DNA from: G038396625 sp038396625
GTDB taxonomy: Bacteria > Bacillota > Clostridia > Peptostreptococcales > Thermotaleaceae
DNA: 64,000 nt
Reading direction: 5' to 3'
Assembly: GCA_038396625.1 (NCBI GenBank)
Contig: CP121688.1
Location: forward strand, 1,984,001 to 2,048,000
Shown here: one piece after another, positions 8,253-16,478 of the stretch
Numbering within the stretch: position 1 is the stretch's first letter
Layout of the letters: each line of letters starts with the position of its first letter
Program-made: the position numbers and the translations under genes
The notes under the pieces: model-generated
Database searches by the model: none
Told to the model about the DNA's origin: nothing
The model's input: the letters and a program-made list of their open reading frames with translations, nothing else

Positions 8253-8792
8253 ATGATTATTTATGAAAAAACACTAAAATCTCAAAAAATTTATGAAGGA
8301 AAAATGATTGATCTTAGAGTAGATACTGTAAAATTGCCAGGAGAAAAACATGCTACACGAGAAATCGTTGAACATCCTGGTGCGGTAGCTATTGTACCCA
8401 TTACAGAGGAAGGTAAAATCATTATGATAAAGCAGTTTCGAAAGCCCGTAGATGAAGCTTTATTAGAGGTACCTGCCGGTAAATTAGATGAAAATGAAGA
8501 TCCTTCTGTGTGTGCAGCTAGAGAACTTAAAGAAGAGACCGGGTATGAAGCGGAAAATATAAAATTTTTATTTAAATTTTATACATCTCCAGGATTTTCT
8601 AATGAGATTATGTACTTATATGTGGCCACCCAACTTACGCCTGGGGAAGCCATGCCTGATGAGGATGAGTATATTGACATGGAAAGCTATCCATTAGAAA
8701 AATTATTGGATATGATTCATAATGGAGAAATAAAAGATAGTAAAACAATAATTGGTATTATGGCTGCAAAAACTTTCTTAAAAGCGCAATAA
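8253..8792 (+). CDS. nudF: ADP-ribose pyrophosphatase, Nudix family
   Basis: The 179-residue protein hydrolyses ADP-ribose to AMP and ribose 5-phosphate. The Nudix box runs from G at about residue 88 through RELKEETGYEA with the catalytic glutamates, and TSPGFSNEIMYLYVA follows as in ADP-ribose-specific members. The N-terminal beta domain (HATREIVEHPGAVAIVP) is typical of NudF dimers. A good AGGAGG ribosome site lies upstream. It is followed by spoIIM, the same order as in Bacillus. Confidence 0.93.
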   Translation: MIIYEKTLKSQKIYEGKMIDLRVDTVKLPGEKHATREIVEHPGAVAIVPITEEGKIIMIKQFRKPVDEALLEVPAGKLDENEDPSVCAARELKEETGYEAENIKFLFKFYTSPGFSNEIMYLYVATQLTPGEAMPDEDEYIDMESYPLEKLLDMIHNGEIKDSKTIIGIMAAKTFLKAQ

Positions 8793-8818
8793 GGATGCTA
8801 TAAAAAATAATAGACAAG

Positions 8819-8847
8819 TCATATTAGCCCTTTATCCTGCATAATAT
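8819..8847 (+). promoter_or_regulatory. Candidate sigma-E promoter of spoIIM
   Basis: TCATATT at 8819-8825 fits the sigma-E -35 consensus KMATATT exactly; after 14 bases, CATAATAT at 8840-8847 matches CATACAMT in six of eight positions. spoIIM is a sigma-E gene in Bacillus, so the fit with context is good. Transcription would start near 8854, with the ribosome site at about 8870. Confidence 0.7.
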
Positions 8848-8881
8848 TTTATAAGAGATTGGACAGGAAGGAGGGCTTGAT

Positions 8882-9517
8882 TTGTTTAAAAAATTCCGTG
8901 AGATCGCATTAAAGCATATACAAGGCAATCTTATTATATATTTTTTAGTATGTATGTTTTTTATAATAGGCATATCAGCAGGTGCTTTTACCATAAAAGC
9001 TTTAGGAAATATACAAAAGCAAGAATTAATAAATTATCTGAAAAACTTTTTTCAAATTTTAGGAGATAAGCCGATTGATGAGTTCTCTGTTTTAAAACAA
9101 TCTTTGACAAACAATTTACAAACGGGAGCATTTATTTGGCTATTAGGAATAACGGTTATAGGGGTACCTTTGATTTTATTATTAATTGCTATAAGAGGTT
9201 TTGTCATAGGTTTTACTGTAGGATTTTTAACAGAGCAGTTAGGGTTTAAAGGTATTTTATTTTCACTTCTTTCGATATTTCCTCAAAATCTATTTATCAT
9301 TCCAAGTATACTTGTTATTGCTGTTATTGGTATAAGCTTTTCAACAATGATGATTCGAAATAAGCTAAATAAATCACATTATAATAATAGTACATTTAGA
9401 CAATTTATCATGTATAGCACAATTGTTTTTTCAATTTTTTCTGTTATTATATTAGGGTGTATCATGGAAGCTTATGTGACACCAGTATTTATGAGAGCAA
9501 TTTCTCAGTATATGTAG
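8882..9517 (+). CDS. spoIIM: Stage II sporulation protein M
   Basis: A 211-residue polytopic membrane protein with hydrophobic segments near residues 18-42, 80-100, 105-125, 130-155 and 175-200. SpoIIM forms the DMP complex with SpoIID and SpoIIP that removes septal peptidoglycan and drives engulfment of the forespore. Length and hydropathy match; the GxxxG-rich central segment is typical. It starts with TTG behind a strong GGAAGGAGGGC site. Its own candidate sigma-E promoter lies just upstream, and it sits between nudF and xerD as in Bacillus. Confidence 0.9.
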   Translation: MFKKFREIALKHIQGNLIIYFLVCMFFIIGISAGAFTIKALGNIQKQELINYLKNFFQILGDKPIDEFSVLKQSLTNNLQTGAFIWLLGITVIGVPLILLLIAIRGFVIGFTVGFLTEQLGFKGILFSLLSIFPQNLFIIPSILVIAVIGISFSTMMIRNKLNKSHYNNSTFRQFIMYSTIVFSIFSVIILGCIMEAYVTPVFMRAISQYM

Positions 9518-9544
9518 CAAGAGATTTTAGGAGGATGAAAGTTC

Positions 9545-9781
9545 ATGTATCCAAGATTAAAATTATTTTTTAAAATCTTATTAATTCTTATGATATTTGT
9601 TATTTTATTGCCTCAAGTGTTTGATCATATCATTAAAATATTGATTCTTGAAGAACAAGAAAATCATCCAAGAGGGAACAGTAAATTTGTAATGAATTTA
9701 AATAATATACAAAATGAAAAACATTTTATAGGAAATCTTTTCCAAATAATAAAATGTTTTATGAAATACATAAAAGATTAA
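9545..9781 (+). CDS. Small membrane protein, YqzK-like by position
   Basis: A 78-residue protein with one N-terminal transmembrane helix (residues ~8-26) and a basic, asparagine-rich tail. It lies between spoIIM and xerD, where Bacillus has yqzK (DUF4227), also a short single-helix protein; sequence similarity by eye is limited, so the equivalence rests on position and topology. AGGAGGATGAAAGTTC provides the ribosome site. No function is known. Confidence 0.65.
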   Translation: MYPRLKLFFKILLILMIFVILLPQVFDHIIKILILEEQENHPRGNSKFVMNLNNIQNEKHFIGNLFQIIKCFMKYIKD

Positions 9782-9847
9782 AGGATTTTCAACATACATG
9801 TTGAATAATATTTTAGGATGTATTTGGAAACGAAGGAGACAAGTGTT

Positions 9848-10732
9848 ATGAATATTTACTTGGATGATTTTGTATATTATCTTGCTAATGAGAAGGAGTT
9901 GTCAAAAAATACGTTAGAATCGTATAAAAGAGATATTTTGCAGTTTTTAGATTTTTTAAATGAAAAACGTATTGAACGCTTAAAAGATACCAATAAGACT
10001 ACGATTATCACTTATTTATTATACTTACAAAAAAAAGGTAAAGCTACTTCTACTATATCAAGAAGTCTTGCATCTATACGTTCTTTTTATCAATTCCTCT
10101 TAAATGAAAAGCACATTGATAAAAATCCTACAATCAATTTAGAATCTCCAAAATTTGAAAAAAAACTACCTAGTATTCTTACATTGAAAGAAGTTGAACT
10201 ATTGCTGTCTCAGCCTATGGATAATGATAAAGGTGTTAGAGATAAAGCAATGCTTGAACTATTATATGCAACAGGAATACGTGTTTCTGAATTAGTAGCG
10301 TTAGATTATAAGGATATAAGCTTAGACATGGGATATATAAAATGCAATGGGAACAATGGAAAAGAAAGAATTATACCTATTGGCTCAATGGCAAAAAAAG
10401 CAATAGAAAAATATATAGGGGAATGCAGAGAAAAGTTGATTCGTGAAGAAAACGAAAAAGCTTTATTTGTAAATTATCATGGCAAAAGACTAACGAGACA
10501 GGGATTTTGGAAGATTATTAAAATGTATACCCAAAAAGCTAAGATTAATAAAAAAATTACACCTCATACATTAAGGCATTCTTTTGCAACGCATTTGCTT
10601 CAAAATGGTGCAGACTTAAAATCAGTACAAGAAATGCTGGGACATTCTGACATTTCGACGACACATGTATATACATTATTGATGAAAAATAAAATAAAAG
10701 AGGTATATAACAAAACACATCCTAGAGCCTAA
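9848..10732 (+). CDS. xerD: Tyrosine recombinase XerD
   Basis: XerD resolves chromosome dimers at dif with its partner XerC/CodV. The N-terminal SAM-like domain (SKNTLESYKRD) and the catalytic domain are complete: first arginine in TGIRVSEL, HTLRHSFATHLLQNGA with the HxxR pair, GHSDISTTHVYT with the histidine and nucleophilic tyrosine. I chose ATG 9848, giving 294 residues, because AAGGAG lies nine bases upstream; a frame-compatible ATG at 9818 has no ribosome site. Its position before deoB matches ripX-drm in Bacillus. Confidence 0.94.
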   Translation: MNIYLDDFVYYLANEKELSKNTLESYKRDILQFLDFLNEKRIERLKDTNKTTIITYLLYLQKKGKATSTISRSLASIRSFYQFLLNEKHIDKNPTINLESPKFEKKLPSILTLKEVELLLSQPMDNDKGVRDKAMLELLYATGIRVSELVALDYKDISLDMGYIKCNGNNGKERIIPIGSMAKKAIEKYIGECREKLIREENEKALFVNYHGKRLTRQGFWKIIKMYTQKAKINKKITPHTLRHSFATHLLQNGADLKSVQEMLGHSDISTTHVYTLLMKNKIKEVYNKTHPRA

Positions 10733-10832
10733 ATGGCTCTATGTTTATGTAGAATATTTGTTGTTAATATAATGATAAATCCCATAAACTAGCTTAGGTA
10801 TATGTGATGTTCTGCTTTTCTCTAGTAGTAAC

Positions 10833-10860
10833 GTTACTTTTTAAGTTTAGAGGGTATAAT
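10833..10860 (+). promoter_or_regulatory. Promoter of the nucleoside salvage operon
   Basis: A perfect TATAAT at 10855-10860 is preceded at 16 bases by GTTACT, a weak -35 box. It lies 40 bases before the deoB start. No operator for DeoR or CcpA was recognised. Confidence 0.55.
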
Positions 10861-10899
10861 ATAAATTGAAATCAAGTAGCAAAAGAGGAGGGCTTAATT

Positions 10900-12069
10900 G
10901 TGATTCATCGCATAAATATTTTTGTGTTAGATAGTTTTGGTATCGGCGCTTTACCTGATGCACATCAGTATGGAGATGAAAATGTAAATACTTTAGGAAA
11001 TATATCAAGACATTGTAAGGGTATTCATCTTCCTAATCTTGTTAAGTTAGGACTTGGAAATATAGACGAAATAGAAGGGATAGAGAAAATAGATGCCCCA
11101 ATAGGTGTGTACGGAAAAGCCAAAGAAATTTCTAAAGGAAAAGATACTACAACAGGACATTGGGAAATAGCAGGATTATATATAGAAGAACCATTCAAAA
11201 CTTATCCCCAAGGCTTTCCAAAATTTATTATAGAAGCATTTGAAAAAAAGATTGGTAGAAAGACTTTGGGAAATATTGTTGCATCAGGAACTGAGATTAT
11301 AGAGCGATTAGGCAAAGAACATATGGAGACAGGATATCCCATCATCTATACTTCTGCAGATAGTGTATTTCAAATTGCTGCACATGAAGAAATCATACCA
11401 CTAGAAGAACTATATGAAATCTGTAAGATTGCTAGGGAACTATTAAGAGGGGATGTCCAAGTGGCTCGAGTGATTGCAAGACCATTTGTAGGTACACCTG
11501 GTAAATTTGTTCGAACATCTAATCGAAGAGATTACTCTGTTAGTCCCTTTGAAGCAACTATTTTAGAGGCAGCAAAAGATAAAGGATTAGATGTTATTGC
11601 AGTAGGAAAAATTGAGGATATTTTTAATGGGAAAGGAATTACTGAAGCTGTACACACAGAAGATAATATGGATGGAGTAGATAAGACCATAGAGTTTCTA
11701 AAAAAAGATAATAAAGGTATTATTTTCACAAACTTAGTAGATTTTGATGCAAAGTACGGTCATAGAAGAGATCCAAAAGGGTATAAGAAAGCATTAGAAG
11801 ATTTAGATAAAAGGGTTCCAGAAATATTAGAAAATTTAAAAGAGGATGATATGATTATCTTTACAGCTGATCATGGTAATGATCCTACTTACACGGGTAC
11901 AGATCATACACGAGAGTATATACCTATATTAATTTATGGACATCAAGTAAAAAAACAAGTGAATATTGGCACAAGAGACAGCTTTGCAGATATAGGTGCT
12001 ACAGTAGCAGACATACTAGATATAAAGATGCCTCGATATGGGGAGAGTTTCAAATCATTAATATTATAA
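10900..12069 (+). CDS. deoB: Phosphopentomutase
   Basis: DeoB interconverts (deoxy)ribose 1- and 5-phosphates, feeding nucleoside sugars into central metabolism. It belongs to the alkaline-phosphatase superfamily; metal ligands are visible in LDSFGIGALPDA, TTGHWE (phosphoacceptor threonine), NLVDFDAKYGHRRDP, and TADHGNDP. The length of 389 residues is normal. It begins with GTG behind GAGGAGGGC. It heads an operon with two purine phosphorylases and a pyrimidine phosphorylase, whose product sugars it uses. Confidence 0.96.
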   Translation: MIHRINIFVLDSFGIGALPDAHQYGDENVNTLGNISRHCKGIHLPNLVKLGLGNIDEIEGIEKIDAPIGVYGKAKEISKGKDTTTGHWEIAGLYIEEPFKTYPQGFPKFIIEAFEKKIGRKTLGNIVASGTEIIERLGKEHMETGYPIIYTSADSVFQIAAHEEIIPLEELYEICKIARELLRGDVQVARVIARPFVGTPGKFVRTSNRRDYSVSPFEATILEAAKDKGLDVIAVGKIEDIFNGKGITEAVHTEDNMDGVDKTIEFLKKDNKGIIFTNLVDFDAKYGHRRDPKGYKKALEDLDKRVPEILENLKEDDMIIFTADHGNDPTYTGTDHTREYIPILIYGHQVKKQVNIGTRDSFADIGATVADILDIKMPRYGESFKSLIL

Positions 12070-12084
12070 AGGGAGAGGGAGAGA

Positions 12085-12921
12085 ATGAAAGAATTACCAA
12101 ATCGAATCCAAGAAGCATCAGATTATATAAGAAAGAAGATAAATAAAACCCCAAGAATAGGATTAATATTGGGTTCGGGCTTAGGCGTTTTGGGTGATGA
12201 AATAGATAATCCAGTTGTCATAAACTATGATGAAATACCATATTTTCCAAAATCTACAGTAGAAGGTCATGCAGGAAGGTTGCTGATCGGTGAATTAGAA
12301 GGAAATATTGTAATAGCTATGCAAGGAAGATTTCATTATTATGAAGGATATAAGATGGAAGAGGTTACATTTCCTGTTAGAGTGATGAAAAACTTAGGGG
12401 TAGAAGCTCTATTTGTAACCAATGCGGCTGGAGGAGTAAATTTAAATTATGGTCCTGGAGATTTAATGTTAATTACAGACCATATTAATTTTGGATTTGA
12501 TAATCCCCTTATTGGATCGAATTATAATACACTAGGACCAAGATTTCCAGATACCTCTACTGTTTATGATAAAGGGCTTCAGGAAGTTGTAAAAAAAGTG
12601 GCCGAACGTGAAGGAATAGCTTTAAAAGAAGGTGTATATATGATGTTTACAGGACCTACCTATGAAACACCAGCTGAAGTTAGAATGGCACGATTTTTAG
12701 GAGCTGATGCAGTGGGCATGTCAACAGTTCCAGAAGTAATCGTGGCTGCTCATGGGCAGTTAAAAGTTGTAGGGATTTCTTGTATTACGAATATGGCAGC
12801 TGGAATATTAGAACAACCATTAAATCATCAAGAAGTGATTGACACTGCTAATCAGGTAAAAGAACGATTTATCACATTTGTGAGAAAAAGTTTGCAACAT
12901 ATGGGGAGGGAAGAAAAATGA
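12085..12921 (+). CDS. punA: Purine nucleoside phosphorylase I (canonical copy)
   Basis: Phosphorolysis of inosine and guanosine to free base and ribose 1-phosphate. Phosphate site GSGLG at about residue 29 and the GRFHYYEGY block are present. The base-recognition residues known from human PNP, Glu201 and Asn243, are kept in TYETPAEVRM and SCITNMAAG. The 278-residue length is typical for the trimeric family. The stop overlaps the next start as ATGA, so both phosphorylases are co-translated. Confidence 0.95.
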   Translation: MKELPNRIQEASDYIRKKINKTPRIGLILGSGLGVLGDEIDNPVVINYDEIPYFPKSTVEGHAGRLLIGELEGNIVIAMQGRFHYYEGYKMEEVTFPVRVMKNLGVEALFVTNAAGGVNLNYGPGDLMLITDHINFGFDNPLIGSNYNTLGPRFPDTSTVYDKGLQEVVKKVAEREGIALKEGVYMMFTGPTYETPAEVRMARFLGADAVGMSTVPEVIVAAHGQLKVVGISCITNMAAGILEQPLNHQEVIDTANQVKERFITFVRKSLQHMGREEK

Positions 12922-13733
12922 AAAGCAAAATCATGGAAGCTAGCGCATTTATAAAAAGTAAAATAAATTTTAATCCAGAAATTGGATTAATCCTTGGTTC
13001 TGGATTGGGTAGTTTAGCAAATGAAATCCAAGAGGCAGTAGTGATTAAGTATCAAGAGATTCCTAATTTCCCTGTATCCACGGTTGAAGGTCATGAAGGA
13101 CAATTGGTAATAGGTGATCTTCAAGGTAAAAAAGTAATAGCTATGCAAGGAAGATTTCATTACTATGAAGGCTATTCAATGCAGCAAGTAACATTTCCAG
13201 TAAGGGTTATGAAGGCTTTAGGGATCAAGATGCTTTTAGTAACGAATGCATGTGGAGGAATGAATCCTGAATTATATCCAGGAGCATTAATGTTTATTGA
13301 AGATCATATTAATTTTATAGGAGATAATCCATTAATCGGGTCAAATAATGAAACGTTAGGACCTAGATTTCCTGATATGTCTCATGCCTATGATAAAGAA
13401 TTAATTGAACTGGGACAAAAGGTTGGGAAGAAAATAGGTATTGAAACAAAAAAAGGAATATATGTGGCGATAAGTGGTCCAAATTATATGTCTGCAGCAG
13501 AATTAAGAATGCTGAGAAAACTAGGAGCAGACACATTAGGTATGTCAACGGTTCCAGAGGTAATTGTAGCAAAACATGCAGGATTAAAGGTGTTAGGGAT
13601 TTCTTGTGTAACAGATATGGCAATCGCAGATACTTTGGAGCCATTAGAACACGAGAAAGTTGTTGAAATAGCCAATCGAACAAAACCTAAATTTATTCAA
13701 TTAGTAAAAGCCATCCTACAAGAGGTGAATTGA
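12918..13733 (+). CDS. Second purine nucleoside phosphorylase with altered base pocket
   Basis: A tandem paralogue of the preceding gene, 271 residues. The phosphate site (GSGLGS) and GRFHYYEGYS are intact, so catalysis should be retained. In the base pocket the glutamate of YETPAE is methionine (NYMSAAELRM) and the asparagine of TNMAAG is aspartate (SCVTDMAIAD). In the family the Asn-to-Asp change is associated with acceptance of 6-amino purines, as in methylthioadenosine phosphorylases, but loss of the glutamate is unusual. A shifted substrate, possibly adenosine-like or a modified purine, is an inference. It overlaps punA by four bases and precedes the pyrimidine phosphorylase. Confidence 0.88.
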   Translation: MKSKIMEASAFIKSKINFNPEIGLILGSGLGSLANEIQEAVVIKYQEIPNFPVSTVEGHEGQLVIGDLQGKKVIAMQGRFHYYEGYSMQQVTFPVRVMKALGIKMLLVTNACGGMNPELYPGALMFIEDHINFIGDNPLIGSNNETLGPRFPDMSHAYDKELIELGQKVGKKIGIETKKGIYVAISGPNYMSAAELRMLRKLGADTLGMSTVPEVIVAKHAGLKVLGISCVTDMAIADTLEPLEHEKVVEIANRTKPKFIQLVKAILQEVN

Positions 13734-13735
13734 GG

Positions 13736-15061
13736 ATGAGAATGTATGATATGATCTATAAAAAAAGAGAGGGACAAGAACTGACACAGGAAGAAATCAA
13801 TTTCTTTATTAATCAATATACAGAAGGAAGCATTCCTGATTATCAAGTTTCTGCTATGTTAATGGCTATATATTTTCGTGGCATGAGTAAAAAAGAAACA
13901 TATTATTTAACAGAAGCTATGAGATTTTCAGGAGATGTTATTGATCTATCAGAAATTGAAGGAATAAAAGTAGATAAACACAGTACTGGTGGTGTAGGCG
14001 ATACAACTACTTTAGTTGTTGGTCCACTAGTAGCGTCTTGTGGTGTTCCCGTTGCAAAAATGTCTGGTAGAGGGTTAGGACATACAGGTGGGACCATAGA
14101 TAAGCTTGAATCTATTCCAGGATTTCATGTGGAATTATCTATTGAGCAGTTTATCCATACTGTGAATCGTGTAAAGCTTGCAGTAGTAGGACAATCTGGT
14201 CATTTAGCACCAGCGGATAAAAAATTGTATGCTTTAAGAGATGTTACAGCAACGGTAGATAATATAGAATTGATTGCGAGTAGTATTATGAGTAAAAAAT
14301 TAGCTGCTGGTTCTAATGCTATTATACTAGATGTAAAAATTGGAAACGGTGCTTTTATGAAAACACTAGATGAAGGAATAAAACTGGCTAAAGAAATGGT
14401 TAATATTGGAAATTATGCAAATCGAGAAACGATTGCTCTCTTAACAAGCATGGAACAGCCATTGGGCAATGCAGTAGGCAATGCCTTAGAAGTAAAAGAA
14501 GCAATTGATACTTTAAATAATAATGGCCCAGAAGATTTAGAAGAATTGTGTATACACTTAGCCAGTTATATGCTTTTGATGTCTAAAAAAACAAATTCAA
14601 TTGATGAAGGCATAAAAATAACTACCCAAAAATTAAAATCAGGTGAAGCTTTTGCAAAGTTTAAGGAGTTTATACAAGCACAGGGTGGAGATATTTCTGT
14701 AATTGATGATACAACTAAATTGCCTCAAGCAAAGTATATAACAAAGATTAAATCTATTTCAGCGGGCTATATTCAAGGGATTAAAACAAATGAAATTGGA
14801 TTAGCTGCTTTAACCCTAGGTGCAGGTAGAGAAAATAAAGCTGCTTCTATTGATCTATCTGCTGGTCTACAAATGCATAAAAAAATTGGAGATCAGGTAT
14901 CTATTGGAGATACTATTGCTACAATACATACAAATAAAAAAGAAAGTATTGAGCAAGCATGTAATATGATTCTAAACGCCTTAGAATTTTCTAAGGGCAG
15001 CATACCTAAACCTAAATTAATTCAAGCCATTGTATCGAAAGATGAAATAAAGATTTTGTAA
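13736..15061 (+). CDS. pdp: Pyrimidine-nucleoside phosphorylase
   Basis: Phosphorolysis of uridine, deoxyuridine and thymidine. The signature KMSGRGLGHTGGTIDKLES is present near residue 110, and DKHSTGGVGDTTT near residue 80 binds phosphate. At 441 residues the length fits. I place the start at ATG 13736 (MRMYDMI), preceded by GAGGTGA at seven bases; a TTG at 13730 and an ATG at 13742 are also in frame. It closes the deoB-pun-pun-pdp salvage operon; no terminator is evident before dacF. Confidence 0.95.
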   Translation: MRMYDMIYKKREGQELTQEEINFFINQYTEGSIPDYQVSAMLMAIYFRGMSKKETYYLTEAMRFSGDVIDLSEIEGIKVDKHSTGGVGDTTTLVVGPLVASCGVPVAKMSGRGLGHTGGTIDKLESIPGFHVELSIEQFIHTVNRVKLAVVGQSGHLAPADKKLYALRDVTATVDNIELIASSIMSKKLAAGSNAIILDVKIGNGAFMKTLDEGIKLAKEMVNIGNYANRETIALLTSMEQPLGNAVGNALEVKEAIDTLNNNGPEDLEELCIHLASYMLLMSKKTNSIDEGIKITTQKLKSGEAFAKFKEFIQAQGGDISVIDDTTKLPQAKYITKIKSISAGYIQGIKTNEIGLAALTLGAGRENKAASIDLSAGLQMHKKIGDQVSIGDTIATIHTNKKESIEQACNMILNALEFSKGSIPKPKLIQAIVSKDEIKIL

Positions 15062-15094
15062 ATTTTTCAAGTAGTGTAATCATTGTCCTCCTGT

Positions 15095-15124
15095 GCATAA
15101 CCAGAGTAACAGCTGGAAAAGATA
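15095..15124 (+). promoter_or_regulatory. Candidate forespore (sigma-F/sigma-G) promoter of dacF
   Basis: GCATA at 15095-15099, a 15-base spacer, and GGAAAAGATA at 15115-15124 match the sigma-F type consensus GYATA-N15-GGNNANAHTR in all but one position. In Bacillus dacF is read by sigma-F and sigma-G, so the match is expected. Start of translation is 33 bases further on. Confidence 0.7.
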
Positions 15125-15156
15125 AGATTAAACAAAGAAAGCAAGGAGGACTTGTA

Positions 15157-16323
15157 ATGAATTGGAAAAAAAATAAGATATTGAGTTTATTGATATGTAG
15201 TTTAATAATATTTAGTAATTGTTTTTTATCCGTTAATGCAGAACAATTTGATGTAAATGCAAAATCAGCAATTTTAATGGATGCTTCTAGTGGAAAAATT
15301 ATATATGAAAAAAATGCACATGATAAATTGCCTCCTGCCAGTGTAACAAAAATTATGACGATGTTATTAGCGATGGAAGCCATTGATCAAGGCAGAATTA
15401 CTTTGGAAGATAAAGTACTTATCAGTGAACGGGCAGCTAGTATGGGAGGAAGTCAATTATATTTAGAGCCGGGGGAAGAAAAAACTGTAGAACAGCTTTT
15501 AAAAGGTATTTCAATTGCCTCAGCTAATGATGCATGTGTTGCATTAGCTGAACATATCAATGGAACAGAAGAAATGTTTATTAAAAAAATGAATGAAAAA
15601 GCACAGGCATTGGGAATGAATAATACGCAATTTATGAATACAAATGGATTGCCTCAAGAAGGACATTATACAAGTGCGTATGATATTTCTCTCATGTCTA
15701 AGCAACTATTAAAATACCCTAAAATTCATGATTGGTTAACGATTTGGATGTCAACAATGAAAGTAGGTTTAGCGACGAAAAAGCAAACAAATCTTCAGCT
15801 TACCAATACGAATAAACTTATTAAGACCTATCCTGGAGCTAATGGTATAAAGACCGGATATACTTCAGATGCAAAATACTGTTTATCTGCTTCTGCTAAC
15901 AAAAATGGACTTAAATTAATTGCTGTTATTTTAGGAAGTCCTACATCGAACATAAGATTTGCAGAAGCAAAACGACTATTTAATTATGGATTTGCAACCT
16001 ATAGCTCCGTAGCTATTGCAAAAAAAAATCAGGTTCTTGATGAATTAGTCGTAGAAAAAGGAAAAGAGCCTAAGGTAAATGTTATTGCTAAAGAAGATTT
16101 AAATGCTTTGGTAAGAAAGGGAGAGGAAAATAAAGTTCATAAAGAGATCATACTTCCAAAGACAATAAAAGCTCCTTTTAAAGCCAATGAAAAAGTAGGA
16201 GAAATTGTTCTTACAAAAGACGGACAGGAAATTGGGCGTGTAGATATTGTAACAGAAAAAGACATGGAAGGAGCATCGTTTTTCAACATACTCCAAAAAA
16301 TGATGACCAAAACAGCACAATAA
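15157..16323 (+). CDS. dacF: Sporulation D-alanyl-D-alanine carboxypeptidase
   Basis: A low-molecular-weight penicillin-binding protein (peptidase S11) that trims the terminal D-Ala of peptidoglycan peptides. A signal peptide covers about residues 1-29 (ends SVNAEQ). Active-site motifs are SVTK (SxxK), SAND (SxN) and KTGYT (KTG); the C-terminal PBP5-type domain and a final amphipathic segment follow. 388 residues fits DacF. Position after the nucleoside genes and a forespore-type promoter support the sporulation assignment. Unlike Bacillus, the spoIIA operon does not follow; a terminator does. Confidence 0.9.
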   Translation: MNWKKNKILSLLICSLIIFSNCFLSVNAEQFDVNAKSAILMDASSGKIIYEKNAHDKLPPASVTKIMTMLLAMEAIDQGRITLEDKVLISERAASMGGSQLYLEPGEEKTVEQLLKGISIASANDACVALAEHINGTEEMFIKKMNEKAQALGMNNTQFMNTNGLPQEGHYTSAYDISLMSKQLLKYPKIHDWLTIWMSTMKVGLATKKQTNLQLTNTNKLIKTYPGANGIKTGYTSDAKYCLSASANKNGLKLIAVILGSPTSNIRFAEAKRLFNYGFATYSSVAIAKKNQVLDELVVEKGKEPKVNVIAKEDLNALVRKGEENKVHKEIILPKTIKAPFKANEKVGEIVLTKDGQEIGRVDIVTEKDMEGASFFNILQKMMTKTAQ

Positions 16324-16334
16324 TAAAAATAAAT

Positions 16335-16381
16335 AAGAAAAAGAAGTAATTGCATATAAAGTGTAATTACTTCTTTTTCTT
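16335..16381. terminator. Strong hairpin terminator after dacF
   Basis: A 17-bp perfect stem (16335-16351 with 16365-16381) with A-rich left arm and T-rich right arm can terminate transcription in either direction. Confidence 0.85.
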
Positions 16382-16478
16382 ATCACTATTCTAGGCCTTC
16401 TATAACCTTAGAGATTGGATAGATGCTTAAATATGCTATAATAATATAGAATAGGATAAGTATTTAAGGAGTTTTTAT

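Noticed and set aside
10723..10741. TAGAGCC/GGCTCTA hairpin after xerD as terminator
   Set aside because: A 7-bp stem but no T-run follows, so termination is not supported.
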